The notes: generated from the sequence alone by a model not told the origin. Counted from the stretch's first letter, positions 34,692 to 44,250 are shown. The stretch is DNA of 64,000 nucleotides from Obesumbacterium proteus (GCF_001586165.1 NZ_CP014608.1:4947797-5011796), one strand, 5' to 3'. A program made the numbers and translations.

Positions 34692-35792
34692 ATGTTGAAA
34701 GTCATCCAGTCTCCATCCAAATACATTCAAGGTGCAAACGCACTGCAATCTATCGGCCAGTACGCAAAAATGTTAGCCAATAATTATTTTATTATCGCTG
34801 ATGATTTCGTGATGAAACTTGCGGGCGATACCGTCGGCAGCAGCTTAAAACAGCACGATGTTGAAGGTCACTTCGCCCTGTTTGGCGGCGAATGTAGCCA
34901 TAAAGAGATCAATCGCCTGATTGAAGAACTGAAAAAACACGGCTGTAAAGGCGTGATTGGTATTGGCGGCGGGAAAACGCTGGATACCGCCAAAGCCATC
35001 GCCTTCTATCAAAAACTCCCTGTTCTGGTCGTGCCAACCATCGCCTCTACCGATGCGCCAACCAGCGCCCTTTCTGTCATCTATAGTGAAGAGGGTGAGT
35101 TTGAAGAGTATCTGATGTATCCAACCAACCCAGATATGGTTGTGATGGACACCGCCATCATTGCCAAAGCGCCGGTGCGCTTACTGGTTGCGGGTATGGG
35201 TGACGCACTCTCTACCTATTTCGAAGCTCAAGCCTGTTACGACGCCCACGCGGTCAGCATGGCTGGCGGTGAATCCACGCTCGCGGCCGTGACATTGGCG
35301 CGCCTGTGCTACGAAACTCTGCTTGAAGAAGGCTACAAAGCGAAGCTAGCCGTTGAAGCTGGAGTGGCTACCACCGCAGTAGAACGCATCGTTGAAGCCA
35401 ACACTTACCTGAGCGGCATCGGCTTTGAAAGCTCCGGTTTGGCAGCAGCCCATGCAATCCATAACGGCTTCACCGTTTTGGAAGAGTGCCACCACCTGTA
35501 TCACGGTGAAAAAGTCGCTTTCGGTACTTTGACTCAGCTCGTACTGCAAAACAGCAGCAGCGAGCAAATTGAAACCGTGCTCGATTTCTGTTTACAGGTA
35601 GGTCTGCCTGTCACGCTCAAAGAAATGGGCGTTAAGGCCGACGATAAGTTAGAAGAAAAAATCATGGCGGTAGCCAAAGCCAGCTGCGCCGAAGGTGAAA
35701 CTATTCACAACATGCCGTTCAAAGTCACTCCAGAACAGGTGTTCGCTGCCATCTTGGCCGCCGACCGTTTGGGTCAGGCGTGGTTGAAATAA
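34692..35792 (+). CDS. gldA: Glycerol dehydrogenase
   Basis: A 366-residue iron/zinc-dependent alcohol dehydrogenase oxidising glycerol to dihydroxyacetone with NAD+. NAD-binding GIGGGKTLDTAKAIA (about 92-106) and metal-ligand segments ASTDAPTS, AHAIHNGF and YHGEKVAFG are present. I chose ATG at 34692 with GAGGAG upstream, giving the family start MLKVIQSPSKY; a start ten codons earlier is unlikely. It heads gldA-dhaKLM, so its product feeds directly into the DHA kinase. Confidence 0.94.
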   Translation: MLKVIQSPSKYIQGANALQSIGQYAKMLANNYFIIADDFVMKLAGDTVGSSLKQHDVEGHFALFGGECSHKEINRLIEELKKHGCKGVIGIGGGKTLDTAKAIAFYQKLPVLVVPTIASTDAPTSALSVIYSEEGEFEEYLMYPTNPDMVVMDTAIIAKAPVRLLVAGMGDALSTYFEAQACYDAHAVSMAGGESTLAAVTLARLCYETLLEEGYKAKLAVEAGVATTAVERIVEANTYLSGIGFESSGLAAAHAIHNGFTVLEECHHLYHGEKVAFGTLTQLVLQNSSSEQIETVLDFCLQVGLPVTLKEMGVKADDKLEEKIMAVAKASCAEGETIHNMPFKVTPEQVFAAILAADRLGQAWLK

Positions 35793-35814
35793 ACCGTAGA
35801 TACTTTTAGTCGCC

Positions 35815-35851
35815 CCCAACCTCCTGTTTCTTAAAAACGAGGGAGGTTGGG
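35815..35851 (+). terminator. Hairpin between gldA and dhaK
   Basis: A perfect 10-bp stem CCCAACCTCC/GGAGGTTGGG with a 17-base loop and no T-run lies in the 99-base gap. It may lower dhaKLM expression relative to gldA or stabilise the gldA mRNA end. Confidence 0.5.
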
Positions 35852-35891
35852 ATAAGGCACATCAAACACGGATCTCACCGGAGCCTTTTTA

Positions 35892-36962
35892 ATGAAAAAG
35901 CTAATCAACCAAGTCGAAACCGTATTACACGAACAAATTCTCGGATTAGTTGAAGCCCACCCCGAATTAACGCTTCACCAAGAACCCGTCTTCGTCACCC
36001 GCGTCGACGCCCCCGTGGCTGGCAAAGTCGGTATCCTTTCCGGCGGTGGTAGCGGCCATGAACCCATGCACTGCGGCTTTATCGGCGAAGGTATGCTCGA
36101 CGGTGCGTGTCCGGGTGAGATTTTCACATCGCCAACGCCGGATCAGATGTATGAATGCGGCCAAGCTATCGATGGTGGCAAAGGCGTGCTGATGATCATC
36201 AAAAACTACACCGGTGACGTTTTAAATTTTGAAACCGCAGCAGAATTGCTGCATGACAGCGGCACTCAGGTCGGCACGATTTTGGTCGATGACGATGTGG
36301 CAGTAAAAGACAGTTTGTATACCGCCGGTCGCCGCGGTGTTGCCAATACGGTGCTGATTGAAAAGCTGCTTGGCGCAGCCGCTGCCCGCGGTGACTCTCT
36401 CGATCAGCTCGTCGAGCTAGGGCATAAGCTCAACAACGAAGGTCATTCGATTGGGATCGCGCTTCAAGCCTGTACCGTTCCTGCGGCAGGAAAACCGTCC
36501 TTTACCCTGCCCGATAACGTGATGGAATTTGGTGTGGGTATCCACGGCGAACCCGGCATTGAGCGCCGTGAATTTACCACGCTCAATCAAACCGTCGATG
36601 AGATGTTTGCCACGCTGCTCGCTCATGGAAAATATCAGCGCACCCTGCGTTCTTGGGATCGCAATGCGGGTGAATGGAAAGAACAAACGCAATCCAAACA
36701 GCCGCTGCAAAAAGGCGATCGCGTCATCGCTTTGGTCAATAATCTAGGCGCAACGCCGCTTTCAGAACTGTACGGCGTTTATCATCGTCTTCAGCATTGC
36801 TGCGCAGAATTAGGCATCACCATCGAGCGTAAGTTAATCGGCTCTTACTGCACCTCACTCGATATGCAGGGCATCTCAATCACGCTGCTGAAAGTTGACC
36901 AAGAAACTCTGTCTCTTTGGGATGCACCCGTCAATACACCGGCTTTACGTTGGGGAATGTAA
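35892..36962 (+). CDS. dhaK: Dihydroxyacetone kinase subunit DhaK
   Basis: A 356-residue substrate-binding subunit of the PEP-dependent DHA kinase. The substrate-linking histidine is His218 in GVGIHGEPGIERR, and LSGGGSGHEPMHCGF supplies further DHA-binding residues. It works with DhaL (ADP carrier) and DhaM (phosphoryl donor). It stops one base before the dhaL ATG. Confidence 0.96.
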   Translation: MKKLINQVETVLHEQILGLVEAHPELTLHQEPVFVTRVDAPVAGKVGILSGGGSGHEPMHCGFIGEGMLDGACPGEIFTSPTPDQMYECGQAIDGGKGVLMIIKNYTGDVLNFETAAELLHDSGTQVGTILVDDDVAVKDSLYTAGRRGVANTVLIEKLLGAAAARGDSLDQLVELGHKLNNEGHSIGIALQACTVPAAGKPSFTLPDNVMEFGVGIHGEPGIERREFTTLNQTVDEMFATLLAHGKYQRTLRSWDRNAGEWKEQTQSKQPLQKGDRVIALVNNLGATPLSELYGVYHRLQHCCAELGITIERKLIGSYCTSLDMQGISITLLKVDQETLSLWDAPVNTPALRWGM

Positions 36963-36963
36963 T

Positions 36964-37593
36964 ATGTCACTGACTAAACAACAGATCGTTAACTGGCTCA
37001 TGCGCTGCGGCGAAGTGTTTGCCGAACAAAAAGATTTTCTCACCCAGCTCGATACCGAAATCGGCGACGCCGACCACGGTTTAAACATGAACCGAGGCTT
37101 TAATAAAGTCGTCGAAAAACTGCCTTCATTCGCCGATAAAGACATTGGTTTCATCCTGAAAAACACCGGCATGACGCTGCTTTCCAGCGTAGGTGGAGCC
37201 AGCGGCCCGCTCTTTGGCACCTTCTTTATTCGGGCATCGCAAAGTACCGCCGCCAAACAAAGCCTGTCGCTTGTCGAACTCACTCAAATGCTGAAAGAAG
37301 GCGTGGAAGGGGTGGTTAGCCGCGGCAAAGCAGAACCGAATGACAAAACCATGTGTGACGTTTGGTGGCCTGTGGTGGCATCACTCGAAGCCTCAAGCCA
37401 AAAAGATCTGCCGGTACCACAGGCGCTAGATTTGGCAGTCGAAGCGGCTCGTCAAGGATTGGAAAGCACCATCACCATGCAGGCTCGTAAAGGCCGTGCC
37501 AGCTATTTGGGCGAGCGCAGTATTGGCCATCAAGATCCGGGCGCAACCTCTGCGTGGTTGATGATGCAAACCTTAGCAGCCGTCACCCACTAG
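36964..37593 (+). CDS. dhaL: Dihydroxyacetone kinase subunit DhaL
   Basis: A 209-residue subunit that holds ADP permanently and transfers phosphate from DhaM to DHA on DhaK. The Mg2+-binding aspartates are in TEIGDADHGLNMNRGF, and the nucleotide-capping segments (SSVGGASGPLFGTFF, GRASYLGERSIGHQDPGA) are complete. I chose ATG at 36964; longer in-frame starts lie inside dhaK. The length equals that of E. coli DhaL within one residue. Confidence 0.96.
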   Translation: MSLTKQQIVNWLMRCGEVFAEQKDFLTQLDTEIGDADHGLNMNRGFNKVVEKLPSFADKDIGFILKNTGMTLLSSVGGASGPLFGTFFIRASQSTAAKQSLSLVELTQMLKEGVEGVVSRGKAEPNDKTMCDVWWPVVASLEASSQKDLPVPQALDLAVEAARQGLESTITMQARKGRASYLGERSIGHQDPGATSAWLMMQTLAAVTH

Positions 37594-37626
37594 TTGGCGT
37601 TTCGTTCAATGCACTAGGAATAAATT

Positions 37627-39087
37627 ATGGTCAACATCGTTGTAGTATCTCACAGCGCAAAACTGGCTGATGGCGTAGCAGAACTCGCCGCCCAAATGAT
37701 CCAGAACGGCTGCCGCTTAGCTGTTGCCGCTGGGGTGGACGATCCCGATCATCCGATAGGCACTGACGCGATTAAAGTCATGCAGGCGATCGAGGAAGTA
37801 TTCGATCCTTCTGGCGTGTTGATCATGATGGATCTCGGTAGCGCGTTACTCAGCGCTGAAACGGCGCTGGAACTGCTTGATCCTGAAATGAGCTCGCGCG
37901 TTAAAGCCTGTTCCGCCCCTCTCGTCGAAGGCACATTAGCCGCGGTCGTTGCCGCGTCGGCTGGCGCTTCGCTGGAAGCTGTCGAACGCGAAGCCCAATC
38001 GGCGCTTCAGGCCAAAAAAGCCCAGCTCGGTGAACAAGAGCCTACTCATGCTCCAGCACCTAATCAGGCTGCTCCGCTATCTTGCGACGAGCAGGGCGTC
38101 AATTGGAACGTGTTAAATCCAAATGGATTACACGTTCGCCCCGCCGCTAAGCTCGCTAACGCCTTAGCGTCTTTTGATGCCGAACTGGTGCTGTATAAGA
38201 TCGATGAGGTAAAAGGAAATCGCCATGCCGATCCGCGCAGCCTTAACCAGCTGGCGTTATTACAGGTGCGGAAAGGTGATGAGATCCGCCTAGTCGCCAA
38301 GGGTACGCAGGCAAAAGAAGCCTTGGCCGCGTTTAAACAACTGGCACAGACAAACTTCGGTGAAATTATTACATCCGATATCAGCGGTGGCTTGACGCTG
38401 CAAGGCAAATCAGTGATGGATACGCAGGTTAGCGCACCCGCGTTTGTCCTGCCCACGCAGGATATCGATGTGCCCAATCGCACAATTTTGTCGGATCGCG
38501 TGGAGATCGAACAGCAGCGGTTACGTCAGGCCATTGCTAAAACTTTGCAGGATCTCAACCGTCTTGCGGATCGCACTAACCAGCTGCTCGGCAAACAGCA
38601 CGCGGGGATCTTCGGCGCGCACAGTATGCTCATCGACGATCCCGACTTGCAACACTCCGCCTTTGATCGCATTGCGAGCCAGCTATGCAGTGCCGAAACG
38701 GCTTGGCAGGCTGAGTTAACTGAGATGGCGGATGCATACCGAGAATTAGATGACGAATACCTGCAAGCGCGTGAATTAGACATTCGGGATATTTTGCAGC
38801 GCACGTTGCTCCATCTGGCGGGCGAAACTCAGGAAATACAGAACCCGAGCGTACCGTCCATTATATTAGCGCGTGAACTGATGCCTTCAGATGCCATTAT
38901 GCTCGACCGCCGTTTGGTTCTTGGCATCGTGCTCACCCAAGGCAACGCCCTGTCCCATGCCGCTATTTTAGCGAATGCCATGGGTATCCCGATGATTGTT
39001 GGCGTGGGTGATAGTTTGAAACAGGCGCAGGAAGGACAAAAAATAACCCTGAACGCGGCGCGCGGGGAAGTGATTTTAGGTTGCTAG
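37627..39087 (+). CDS. dhaM: PTS-dependent DHA kinase phosphotransferase DhaM
   Basis: A 486-residue three-domain phosphoryl carrier. The EIIA-like domain has His9 (VVSHSAKLADG). The HPr-like domain has His169 (NPNGLHVRPAAK). The truncated enzyme I domain has His444 (GNALSHAAILANAMG). It passes phosphate from PEP via EI and HPr to ADP on DhaL. The E. coli-type three-domain form is retained. No DhaR activator gene lies near the operon in this window. Confidence 0.95.
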   Translation: MVNIVVVSHSAKLADGVAELAAQMIQNGCRLAVAAGVDDPDHPIGTDAIKVMQAIEEVFDPSGVLIMMDLGSALLSAETALELLDPEMSSRVKACSAPLVEGTLAAVVAASAGASLEAVEREAQSALQAKKAQLGEQEPTHAPAPNQAAPLSCDEQGVNWNVLNPNGLHVRPAAKLANALASFDAELVLYKIDEVKGNRHADPRSLNQLALLQVRKGDEIRLVAKGTQAKEALAAFKQLAQTNFGEIITSDISGGLTLQGKSVMDTQVSAPAFVLPTQDIDVPNRTILSDRVEIEQQRLRQAIAKTLQDLNRLADRTNQLLGKQHAGIFGAHSMLIDDPDLQHSAFDRIASQLCSAETAWQAELTEMADAYRELDDEYLQARELDIRDILQRTLLHLAGETQEIQNPSVPSIILARELMPSDAIMLDRRLVLGIVLTQGNALSHAAILANAMGIPMIVGVGDSLKQAQEGQKITLNAARGEVILGC

Positions 39088-39110
39088 TTTTATTTTTCAG
39101 CCAATAAAAA

Positions 39111-39137
39111 ACCGAAGTATTTATCTTCGGTTTTTTT
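39111..39137 (+). terminator. gldA-dhaKLM terminator
   Basis: Stem ACCGAAG/CTTCGGT with an A-run before and TTTTTTT after, 24 bases beyond the dhaM stop. It also lies close to the end of the convergent yjeI gene and could act for both. Confidence 0.9.
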
Positions 39138-39156
39138 GTGTTTCAACACCCATCGA

Positions 39157-39504
39157 TCAGTTAGGGCATTTATACACTTGTCCGCTCATCTTACTGTCGA
39201 GCGGTGCAAAGCTAGACCAGAAGTTCTCGCTTGGGCTCACTGCGCCGTAGATAACGTTGCCACCCATCGCTGCGGCTTTATTACGTAAATCATTTGCTGC
39301 GCCGCGCATTGAGCTAGACTCGCCGCCCTGACCAGACATCCAGTTGCTTTGAGAACCCGTTACTTCGCCCAACAGCTGGCATTCAGTGCCTGGCTTGGTA
39401 TCGGTGAATTTAATTTGCTGACCTGCGGTGTCCAGCTGCGTCGTCGAGCTACAGCCAGCCAACAGCATCACTGCCGTCAGGCCCAATAAACCTTTAATCC
39501 GCAT
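39157..39504 (-). CDS. yjeI: YjeI, DUF4156 lipoprotein
   Basis: A 115-residue lipoprotein with lipobox LLAGC (Cys18) and the conserved SMRGAANDLRNKAAAMGGNVIYGA and GQVYKCPN C-terminus. I chose ATG at 39504; an in-frame ATG three codons upstream is possible. It lies downstream of groEL on the same strand, as in E. coli. Function unknown. Confidence 0.9.
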   Translation of the reverse strand: MRIKGLLGLTAVMLLAGCSSTTQLDTAGQQIKFTDTKPGTECQLLGEVTGSQSNWMSGQGGESSSMRGAANDLRNKAAAMGGNVIYGAVSPSENFWSSFAPLDSKMSGQVYKCPN

Positions 39505-39578
39505 CTTCTTCCCCATTGATGTGTAGAAAGTCACGTCCGAATATTACCAGAATCAGGAAATTACGCTTATAAAAAAAC

Positions 39579-39605
39579 AAAACCCCCGCCGAAGCGAGGG
39601 TTTTA
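39579..39605 (-). terminator. groESL terminator
   Basis: On the minus strand AAAACCCTCGCTTCGGCGGGGGTTTTG forms a CCCTCGC/GCGGGGG-type stem followed by a T-rich run. It lies 84 bases after the groEL stop and before yjeI. Confidence 0.85.
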
Positions 39606-39688
39606 TTTAGAACGTTAGGATGGCTATGCCATAACCCGTGTCACTGATTGCCAATTCAAAAACTCAACGGCTTCAGCGACAAAGGAAA

Positions 39689-41332
39689 TTACATCATGCC
39701 GCCCATGCCGCCCATTCCGCCCATACCACCAGCGGCCCCCATATCTGCTTTATCATCACGCAGATCGGTAACCATACATTCGGTAGTAATCATCAGGCCA
39801 GCGATAGACGCTGCGTACTGCAGAGCAGAACGAGTAACTTTGGTTGGATCCAAGATACCCATTTCGATCATATCGCCGTACTCTTCAGAGTAAGCGTTAT
39901 AACCGTAGCTGCCTTCGCCCGCTTTCACGTTGTTGGCGATAACAGAGGCTTCTTCACCAGCGTTGATAACGATCTGACGCAGAGGAGCTTCCATTGCGCG
40001 CAGCGCAACTTTGATACCCACGTTCTGGTCTTCGTTAGCGCCTTTCAGGCCAGCGATTTTGCCAGCAACACGGATCAGGGCAACACCACCACCAGCAACC
40101 ACGCCTTCTTCTACCGCTGCGCGAGTTGCGTGCAGGGCGTCTTCTACGCGTGCTTTCTTCTCTTTCATTTCAACTTCGGTAGCAGCACCGACTTTGATAA
40201 CTGCAACGCCGCCAGCCAGTTTAGCTACGCGCTCTTGCAGTTTTTCACGGTCGTAGTCAGAAGTTGCATCTTCGATCTGCTTACGGATCTGACCAACACG
40301 GCCCTGAATCGCAGCTTCGTCACCGATACCATCGATGATGATAGTGGTGTCTTTGTTGATAACGATACGTTTAGCCTGACCCAGATCTTCCAGAGTTGCT
40401 TTTTCCAGCTCCATACCGATTTCTTCAGAAATTACGGTACCGCCAGTCAGCGTTGCGATGTCTTGCAGCATAGCTTTACGACGGTCGCCGAAGCCTGGAG
40501 CTTTAACCGCAGCCACTTTCACGATGCCACGCATGGTGTTAACCACCAACGTTGCCAACGCTTCGCCTTCAACGTCTTCAGCGATAATCAGCAGTGGTTT
40601 GCCTGCTTTAGCAACGGCTTCCAGCACTGGCAGCATTTCGCGGATGTTGGAGATTTTTTTGTCAGCCAGCAGGATGAACGGGCTTTCCAGTTCGATAGAA
40701 CCAGTTTCTGGCTTGTTGATGAAGTATGGAGACAGGTAGCCACGATCGAACTGCATACCTTCAACCACGTCCAGCTCGTCTTGCAGGCCGGTGCCTTCTT
40801 CAACGGTGATAACGCCTTCTTTGCCAACTTTTTCCATCGCTTCAGCGATCAGTTTACCCACGGTTTCGTCGGAGTTAGCAGAGATAGTACCTACCTGAGC
40901 GATTGCAGTGGAATCAGAGCAAGGCACAGACAGTTTTTTCAGTTCTTCAACCGCAGCAATGACAGCTTTGTCGATACCGCGTTTCAGATCCATTGGGTTC
41001 ATGCCAGCAGCAACGGCTTTCAGACCTTCGTTAACGATAGCCTGAGCCAGTACGGTTGCGGTGGTAGTACCGTCACCTGCAGCGTCGTTCGCTTTAGAGG
41101 CAACTTCTTTAACCATCTGCGCACCCATGTTTTCGAACTTGTCTTCCAGTTCGATTTCACGAGCAACAGACACGCCATCTTTAGTGATGGTCGGCGCACC
41201 GAAAGATTTATCCAGAACGACGTTACGGCCTTTAGGGCCCAGGGTCACTTTCACTGCGTCTGCCAGTACGTTCACGCCGCGAAGCATTTTCACACGTGCG
41301 TCGCTACCAAATTTTACGTCTTTAGCTGCCAT
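39689..41332 (-). CDS. groL: Chaperonin GroEL
   Basis: The 547-residue subunit of the 14-mer chaperonin that folds proteins in an ATP-driven cage with GroES. The start MAAKDVKFGSDARVKML, ATP-binding GDGTTTATVLAQ (Asp87) and the disordered C-terminal GGMGGMGGMGGMM tail are present. It lies 60 bases downstream of groES under a shared heat-shock promoter. A long open frame on the opposite strand is a codon-usage shadow. Confidence 0.98.
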   Translation of the reverse strand: MAAKDVKFGSDARVKMLRGVNVLADAVKVTLGPKGRNVVLDKSFGAPTITKDGVSVAREIELEDKFENMGAQMVKEVASKANDAAGDGTTTATVLAQAIVNEGLKAVAAGMNPMDLKRGIDKAVIAAVEELKKLSVPCSDSTAIAQVGTISANSDETVGKLIAEAMEKVGKEGVITVEEGTGLQDELDVVEGMQFDRGYLSPYFINKPETGSIELESPFILLADKKISNIREMLPVLEAVAKAGKPLLIIAEDVEGEALATLVVNTMRGIVKVAAVKAPGFGDRRKAMLQDIATLTGGTVISEEIGMELEKATLEDLGQAKRIVINKDTTIIIDGIGDEAAIQGRVGQIRKQIEDATSDYDREKLQERVAKLAGGVAVIKVGAATEVEMKEKKARVEDALHATRAAVEEGVVAGGGVALIRVAGKIAGLKGANEDQNVGIKVALRAMEAPLRQIVINAGEEASVIANNVKAGEGSYGYNAYSEEYGDMIEMGILDPTKVTRSALQYAASIAGLMITTECMVTDLRDDKADMGAAGGMGGMGGMGGMM

Positions 41333-41392
41333 TGTTCTTTCCTTTAAACTTATTCAGTTAAGAAGATTATGCGTTGTCAAAAGAAGCGATTA

Positions 41393-41686
41393 TTACGCTT
41401 CGACTACAGCCAGGATGTCGCTTTCGGACATGATCAACACTTCTTCATTGTCGATCTTCTCTGCTTTCACGCCGTAACCATCGTTGAAAATAACGATGTC
41501 GCCAACTTTAACGTCCAGCGGCTTCACTTCGCCATTTTCCAAAATGCGACCTTTACCGACAGCGACGATTTCGCCACGGGTAGATTTACCTGCAGCGGAG
41601 CCGGTCAGAACGATGCCGCCAGCTGATTTGGACTCGACTTCTTTACGCTTGACGATTACACGGTCATGCAATGGGCGAATATTCAT
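41393..41686 (-). CDS. groS: Co-chaperonin GroES
   Basis: A 97-residue lid of the GroEL cage. The start MNIRPLHDRVIVKRKEVE, the mobile loop GGIVLTGSAAGKSTRG and the end SESDILAVVEA are as in E. coli. I chose ATG at 41686 with AGGAGAG upstream; a longer in-frame start overlaps the leader. First gene of the groESL operon. Confidence 0.98.
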   Translation of the reverse strand: MNIRPLHDRVIVKRKEVESKSAGGIVLTGSAAGKSTRGEIVAVGKGRILENGEVKPLDVKVGDIVIFNDGYGVKAEKIDNEEVLIMSESDILAVVEA

Positions 41687-41775
41687 TGATAGCTCTCCTT
41701 TGAGAAGGTCCATATCGTTTAGGGTTGAACGCCGAAGCGAGAGGAACACCCTCCGCTCTCGGACTCGTGGTTACC

Positions 41776-41809
41776 AGATTGGGGCAACCAACAACCCCTT
41801 CAAGGGGGG
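41776..41809 (-). promoter_or_regulatory. Sigma-32 heat-shock promoter of groESL
   Basis: On the minus strand the -35 CCCTTGAA and the -10 CCCCAATCT are 14 bases apart, matching the sigma-32 consensus and the E. coli groE promoter layout. It lies about 90-120 bases upstream of groES. Confidence 0.88.
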
Positions 41810-41919
41810 ATAAGTAAAAAATTTGTGTTTTTCTTCAACCTCTGCGAGGCAGAGCCAATAAAAGAAAAGGCGCGGCCGAAATGTGCCACGCCTTTGCTAA
41901 GAATGAAATACTAATACTC

Positions 41920-42429
41920 TTATTTGTCGTCTTTGTATCTATCGTCTTTATGATCGAGACGATTATCCAACGGCGGACGGTTCTCATCTTTACGTTCAAA
42001 CTCACCGTCAAAGGTGTTCCCACCTTGGGATCCACCAAAATCACCGCTAGCGAAACCACCGCCAGATCGAGAAAATCTGAAATATGGCAATAGCTTGAGC
42101 GTTAGATGTTTTTGCACCGGAGGCAAAATAAGCAGCAGACCTAAAAAGTCAGTGAAAAAGCCGGGCAAGATGAGCAAAAAGCCCGCCATAACCAACGAAA
42201 CGCTTTTTACCATTTCTGCCGCTGGGCTTTCCCCCATCGCCATCTTCTGCTGCATCTGCATCAGCGTTTTCATTCCCTGATGACGAACAAGCGAAGCCCC
42301 GAGACAAGAAGTCAGGACCACGAGCAACAATGTTAGGGCGACCCCAAGCACTGCGGCGACCTTAATAAAAATAGATATTTCTATATAAACAAACAGAAAT
42401 ACCAACATGAGCGGTAACCAGCGCAACAT
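41920..42429 (-). CDS. fxsA: FxsA membrane protein
   Basis: A 169-residue membrane protein with helices at about 1-25, 28-48 and 70-95 and a charged C-terminal tail rich in D, K and R. In E. coli, raised FxsA relieves F-plasmid exclusion of phage T7. It is co-oriented with groES and downstream of the divergent aspA control region. No yjeH lies between fxsA and groES, unlike E. coli. Confidence 0.93.
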   Translation of the reverse strand: MLRWLPLMLVFLFVYIEISIFIKVAAVLGVALTLLLVVLTSCLGASLVRHQGMKTLMQMQQKMAMGESPAAEMVKSVSLVMAGFLLILPGFFTDFLGLLLILPPVQKHLTLKLLPYFRFSRSGGGFASGDFGGSQGGNTFDGEFERKDENRPPLDNRLDHKDDRYKDDK

Positions 42430-42591
42430 ACTTCTCCTAAATTGCAGTGCTTTCTAATGATAAGTATTGCATTAAAGAACAACTGAGATAGTTAAAATTT
42501 AACAGCATATATGTCTAAAAACAGTCTATATATGACAAGTGGTGGCATTTTATACGTTTTCAACCCTATAACTCTTGTGGGTTATTTTCTT

Positions 42592-42615
42592 TATCTGTGA
42601 GAGTAATCACAGATA
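42592..42615. promoter_or_regulatory. CRP-binding palindrome upstream of aspA
   Basis: A perfect 24-bp palindrome centred on TGTGA-GAGTAA-TCACA, the ideal CRP half-site spacing. It lies about 190 bases before the aspA ATG. A TATAGT at 42643 could be the -10 element. In E. coli aspA is CRP-activated. The rest of the 42430-42792 gap is AT-rich with no gene. Confidence 0.85.
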
Positions 42616-42792
42616 TGTAAACACCTGAAACTTGAAGCGCCATATAGTGATCTGGGTTCATGCTTTTCCACGCCAGCAGCATATGATCAGCCACAGAACA
42701 GAGAGGACGGATGATCCTTTCGAATTTGAAAATCTAAACGATATAAATCCATTAGCAAGTTTACTATTCGGCATCAATTAAAGAAGGTTCTT

Positions 42793-44229
42793 ATGTCAAA
42801 CAACATTCGTATTGAAGAAGACCTGTTAGGCACCCGTGAAGTTCCAGCAGACGCTTATTATGGTGTTCACACTCTGCGAGCAATTGAAAACTTTTATATC
42901 AGCAACAACAAAATCAGCGATATCCCTGAATTTGTTCGTGGCATGGTTATGGTTAAAAAAGCTGCTGCGCTCGCAAATAAAGAGTTACAGACCATTCCGC
43001 GTAAAATTGCCGATACCATTATTCTTGCTTGTGACGAAGTATTGAACAACGGCAAATGCATGGATCAATTCCCTGTAGACGTATATCAGGGTGGTGCAGG
43101 TACTTCCGTTAATATGAACACCAACGAAGTTCTGGCAAACATCGGTCTGGAACTGATGGGTCACCAGAAAGGTGAATATCAATACCTGAATCCAAACGAT
43201 CACCTGAACAAATGCCAGTCTACCAACGATGCCTACCCTACCGGTTTCCGTATCGCTGTGTACTCTTCCATCATGAAGCTGCTGGATGCAATCAACCAGC
43301 TGCGCGAAGGCTTCGATCGTAAAGCAAAAGAATTCGAAAACATTCTGAAAATGGGTCGTACTCAGTTGCAGGATGCGGTACCTATGACTCTGGGTCAGGA
43401 ATTCAAAGCATACAGCGTATTGCTGAAAGAAGAAGTTAAGAACCTGCAACGTACCTCTGAGCTGCTGCTGGAAGTTAACTTGGGCGCGACCGCTATCGGT
43501 ACTGGTCTGAATACGCCAGAAGGTTACTCTCAGTTAGCTGTGCAGAAACTGTCTGAAGTTAGCGGCCTGCAACACTCTGTCGCAGAAGACCTGATCGAAG
43601 CGACCTCTGACTGCGGCGCATACGTGATGGTTCACGGTGCTCTGAAACGTCTGGCGGTTAAACTGTCTAAAATCTGTAACGACCTGCGTTTGCTGTCTTC
43701 TGGTCCACGTACCGGTTTGAACGAAATCAACCTGCCAGAACTGCAGGCTGGTTCTTCAATCATGCCAGCTAAAGTAAACCCAGTGGTTCCTGAAGTGGTT
43801 AACCAACTGTGCTTCAAAGTCATCGGTAACGACACCACCGTCACCATGGCTGCTGAAGCAGGCCAATTGCAGTTGAACGTAATGGAGCCAGTCATTGGTC
43901 AGGCGATGTTTGAATCCATCTCTATCCTGACTAACGGTTGCTACAACCTGCTGGAAAAATGCATCAACGGCATTACCGCAAACAAAGAAGTTTGTGAAAG
44001 CTATGTATTTAACTCTATCGGTATCGTAACTTACCTGAATCCATTTATCGGCCACCACAACGGTGATATCGTTGGTAAAATCTGTGCCGAAACAGGTAAA
44101 AACGTGCGTGAAGTTGTTCTAGAACGCGGTCTGCTGACCGAAGCGGAACTGGACGACATCTTCTCTGTAGAGAACCTGATGCACCCTGCTTATAAAGCAA
44201 AACGTTATACTGACGAAAGCGAACAATAA
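42793..44229 (+). CDS. aspA: Aspartate ammonia-lyase
   Basis: A 478-residue enzyme that splits aspartate into fumarate and ammonia, feeding fumarate reductase in anaerobic cells. The superfamily signature GSSIMPAKVNPVVPE (about 320-334) supplies the catalytic loop serine, and TNDAYPTGFR and GRTQLQDAVP are intact. The length matches E. coli AspA. It is followed by its own terminator and then dcuA. Confidence 0.97.
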   Translation: MSNNIRIEEDLLGTREVPADAYYGVHTLRAIENFYISNNKISDIPEFVRGMVMVKKAAALANKELQTIPRKIADTIILACDEVLNNGKCMDQFPVDVYQGGAGTSVNMNTNEVLANIGLELMGHQKGEYQYLNPNDHLNKCQSTNDAYPTGFRIAVYSSIMKLLDAINQLREGFDRKAKEFENILKMGRTQLQDAVPMTLGQEFKAYSVLLKEEVKNLQRTSELLLEVNLGATAIGTGLNTPEGYSQLAVQKLSEVSGLQHSVAEDLIEATSDCGAYVMVHGALKRLAVKLSKICNDLRLLSSGPRTGLNEINLPELQAGSSIMPAKVNPVVPEVVNQLCFKVIGNDTTVTMAAEAGQLQLNVMEPVIGQAMFESISILTNGCYNLLEKCINGITANKEVCESYVFNSIGIVTYLNPFIGHHNGDIVGKICAETGKNVREVVLERGLLTEAELDDIFSVENLMHPAYKAKRYTDESEQ

Positions 44230-44250
44230 TAAAGTTCGCTAGTTGATATC

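Noticed and set aside
39638..41347. A 569-codon open frame on the plus strand opposite groEL
   Set aside because: It is the antisense shadow of groEL, caused by strong codon bias; composition is H/F/N/S-rich, with no family resemblance or ribosome site.
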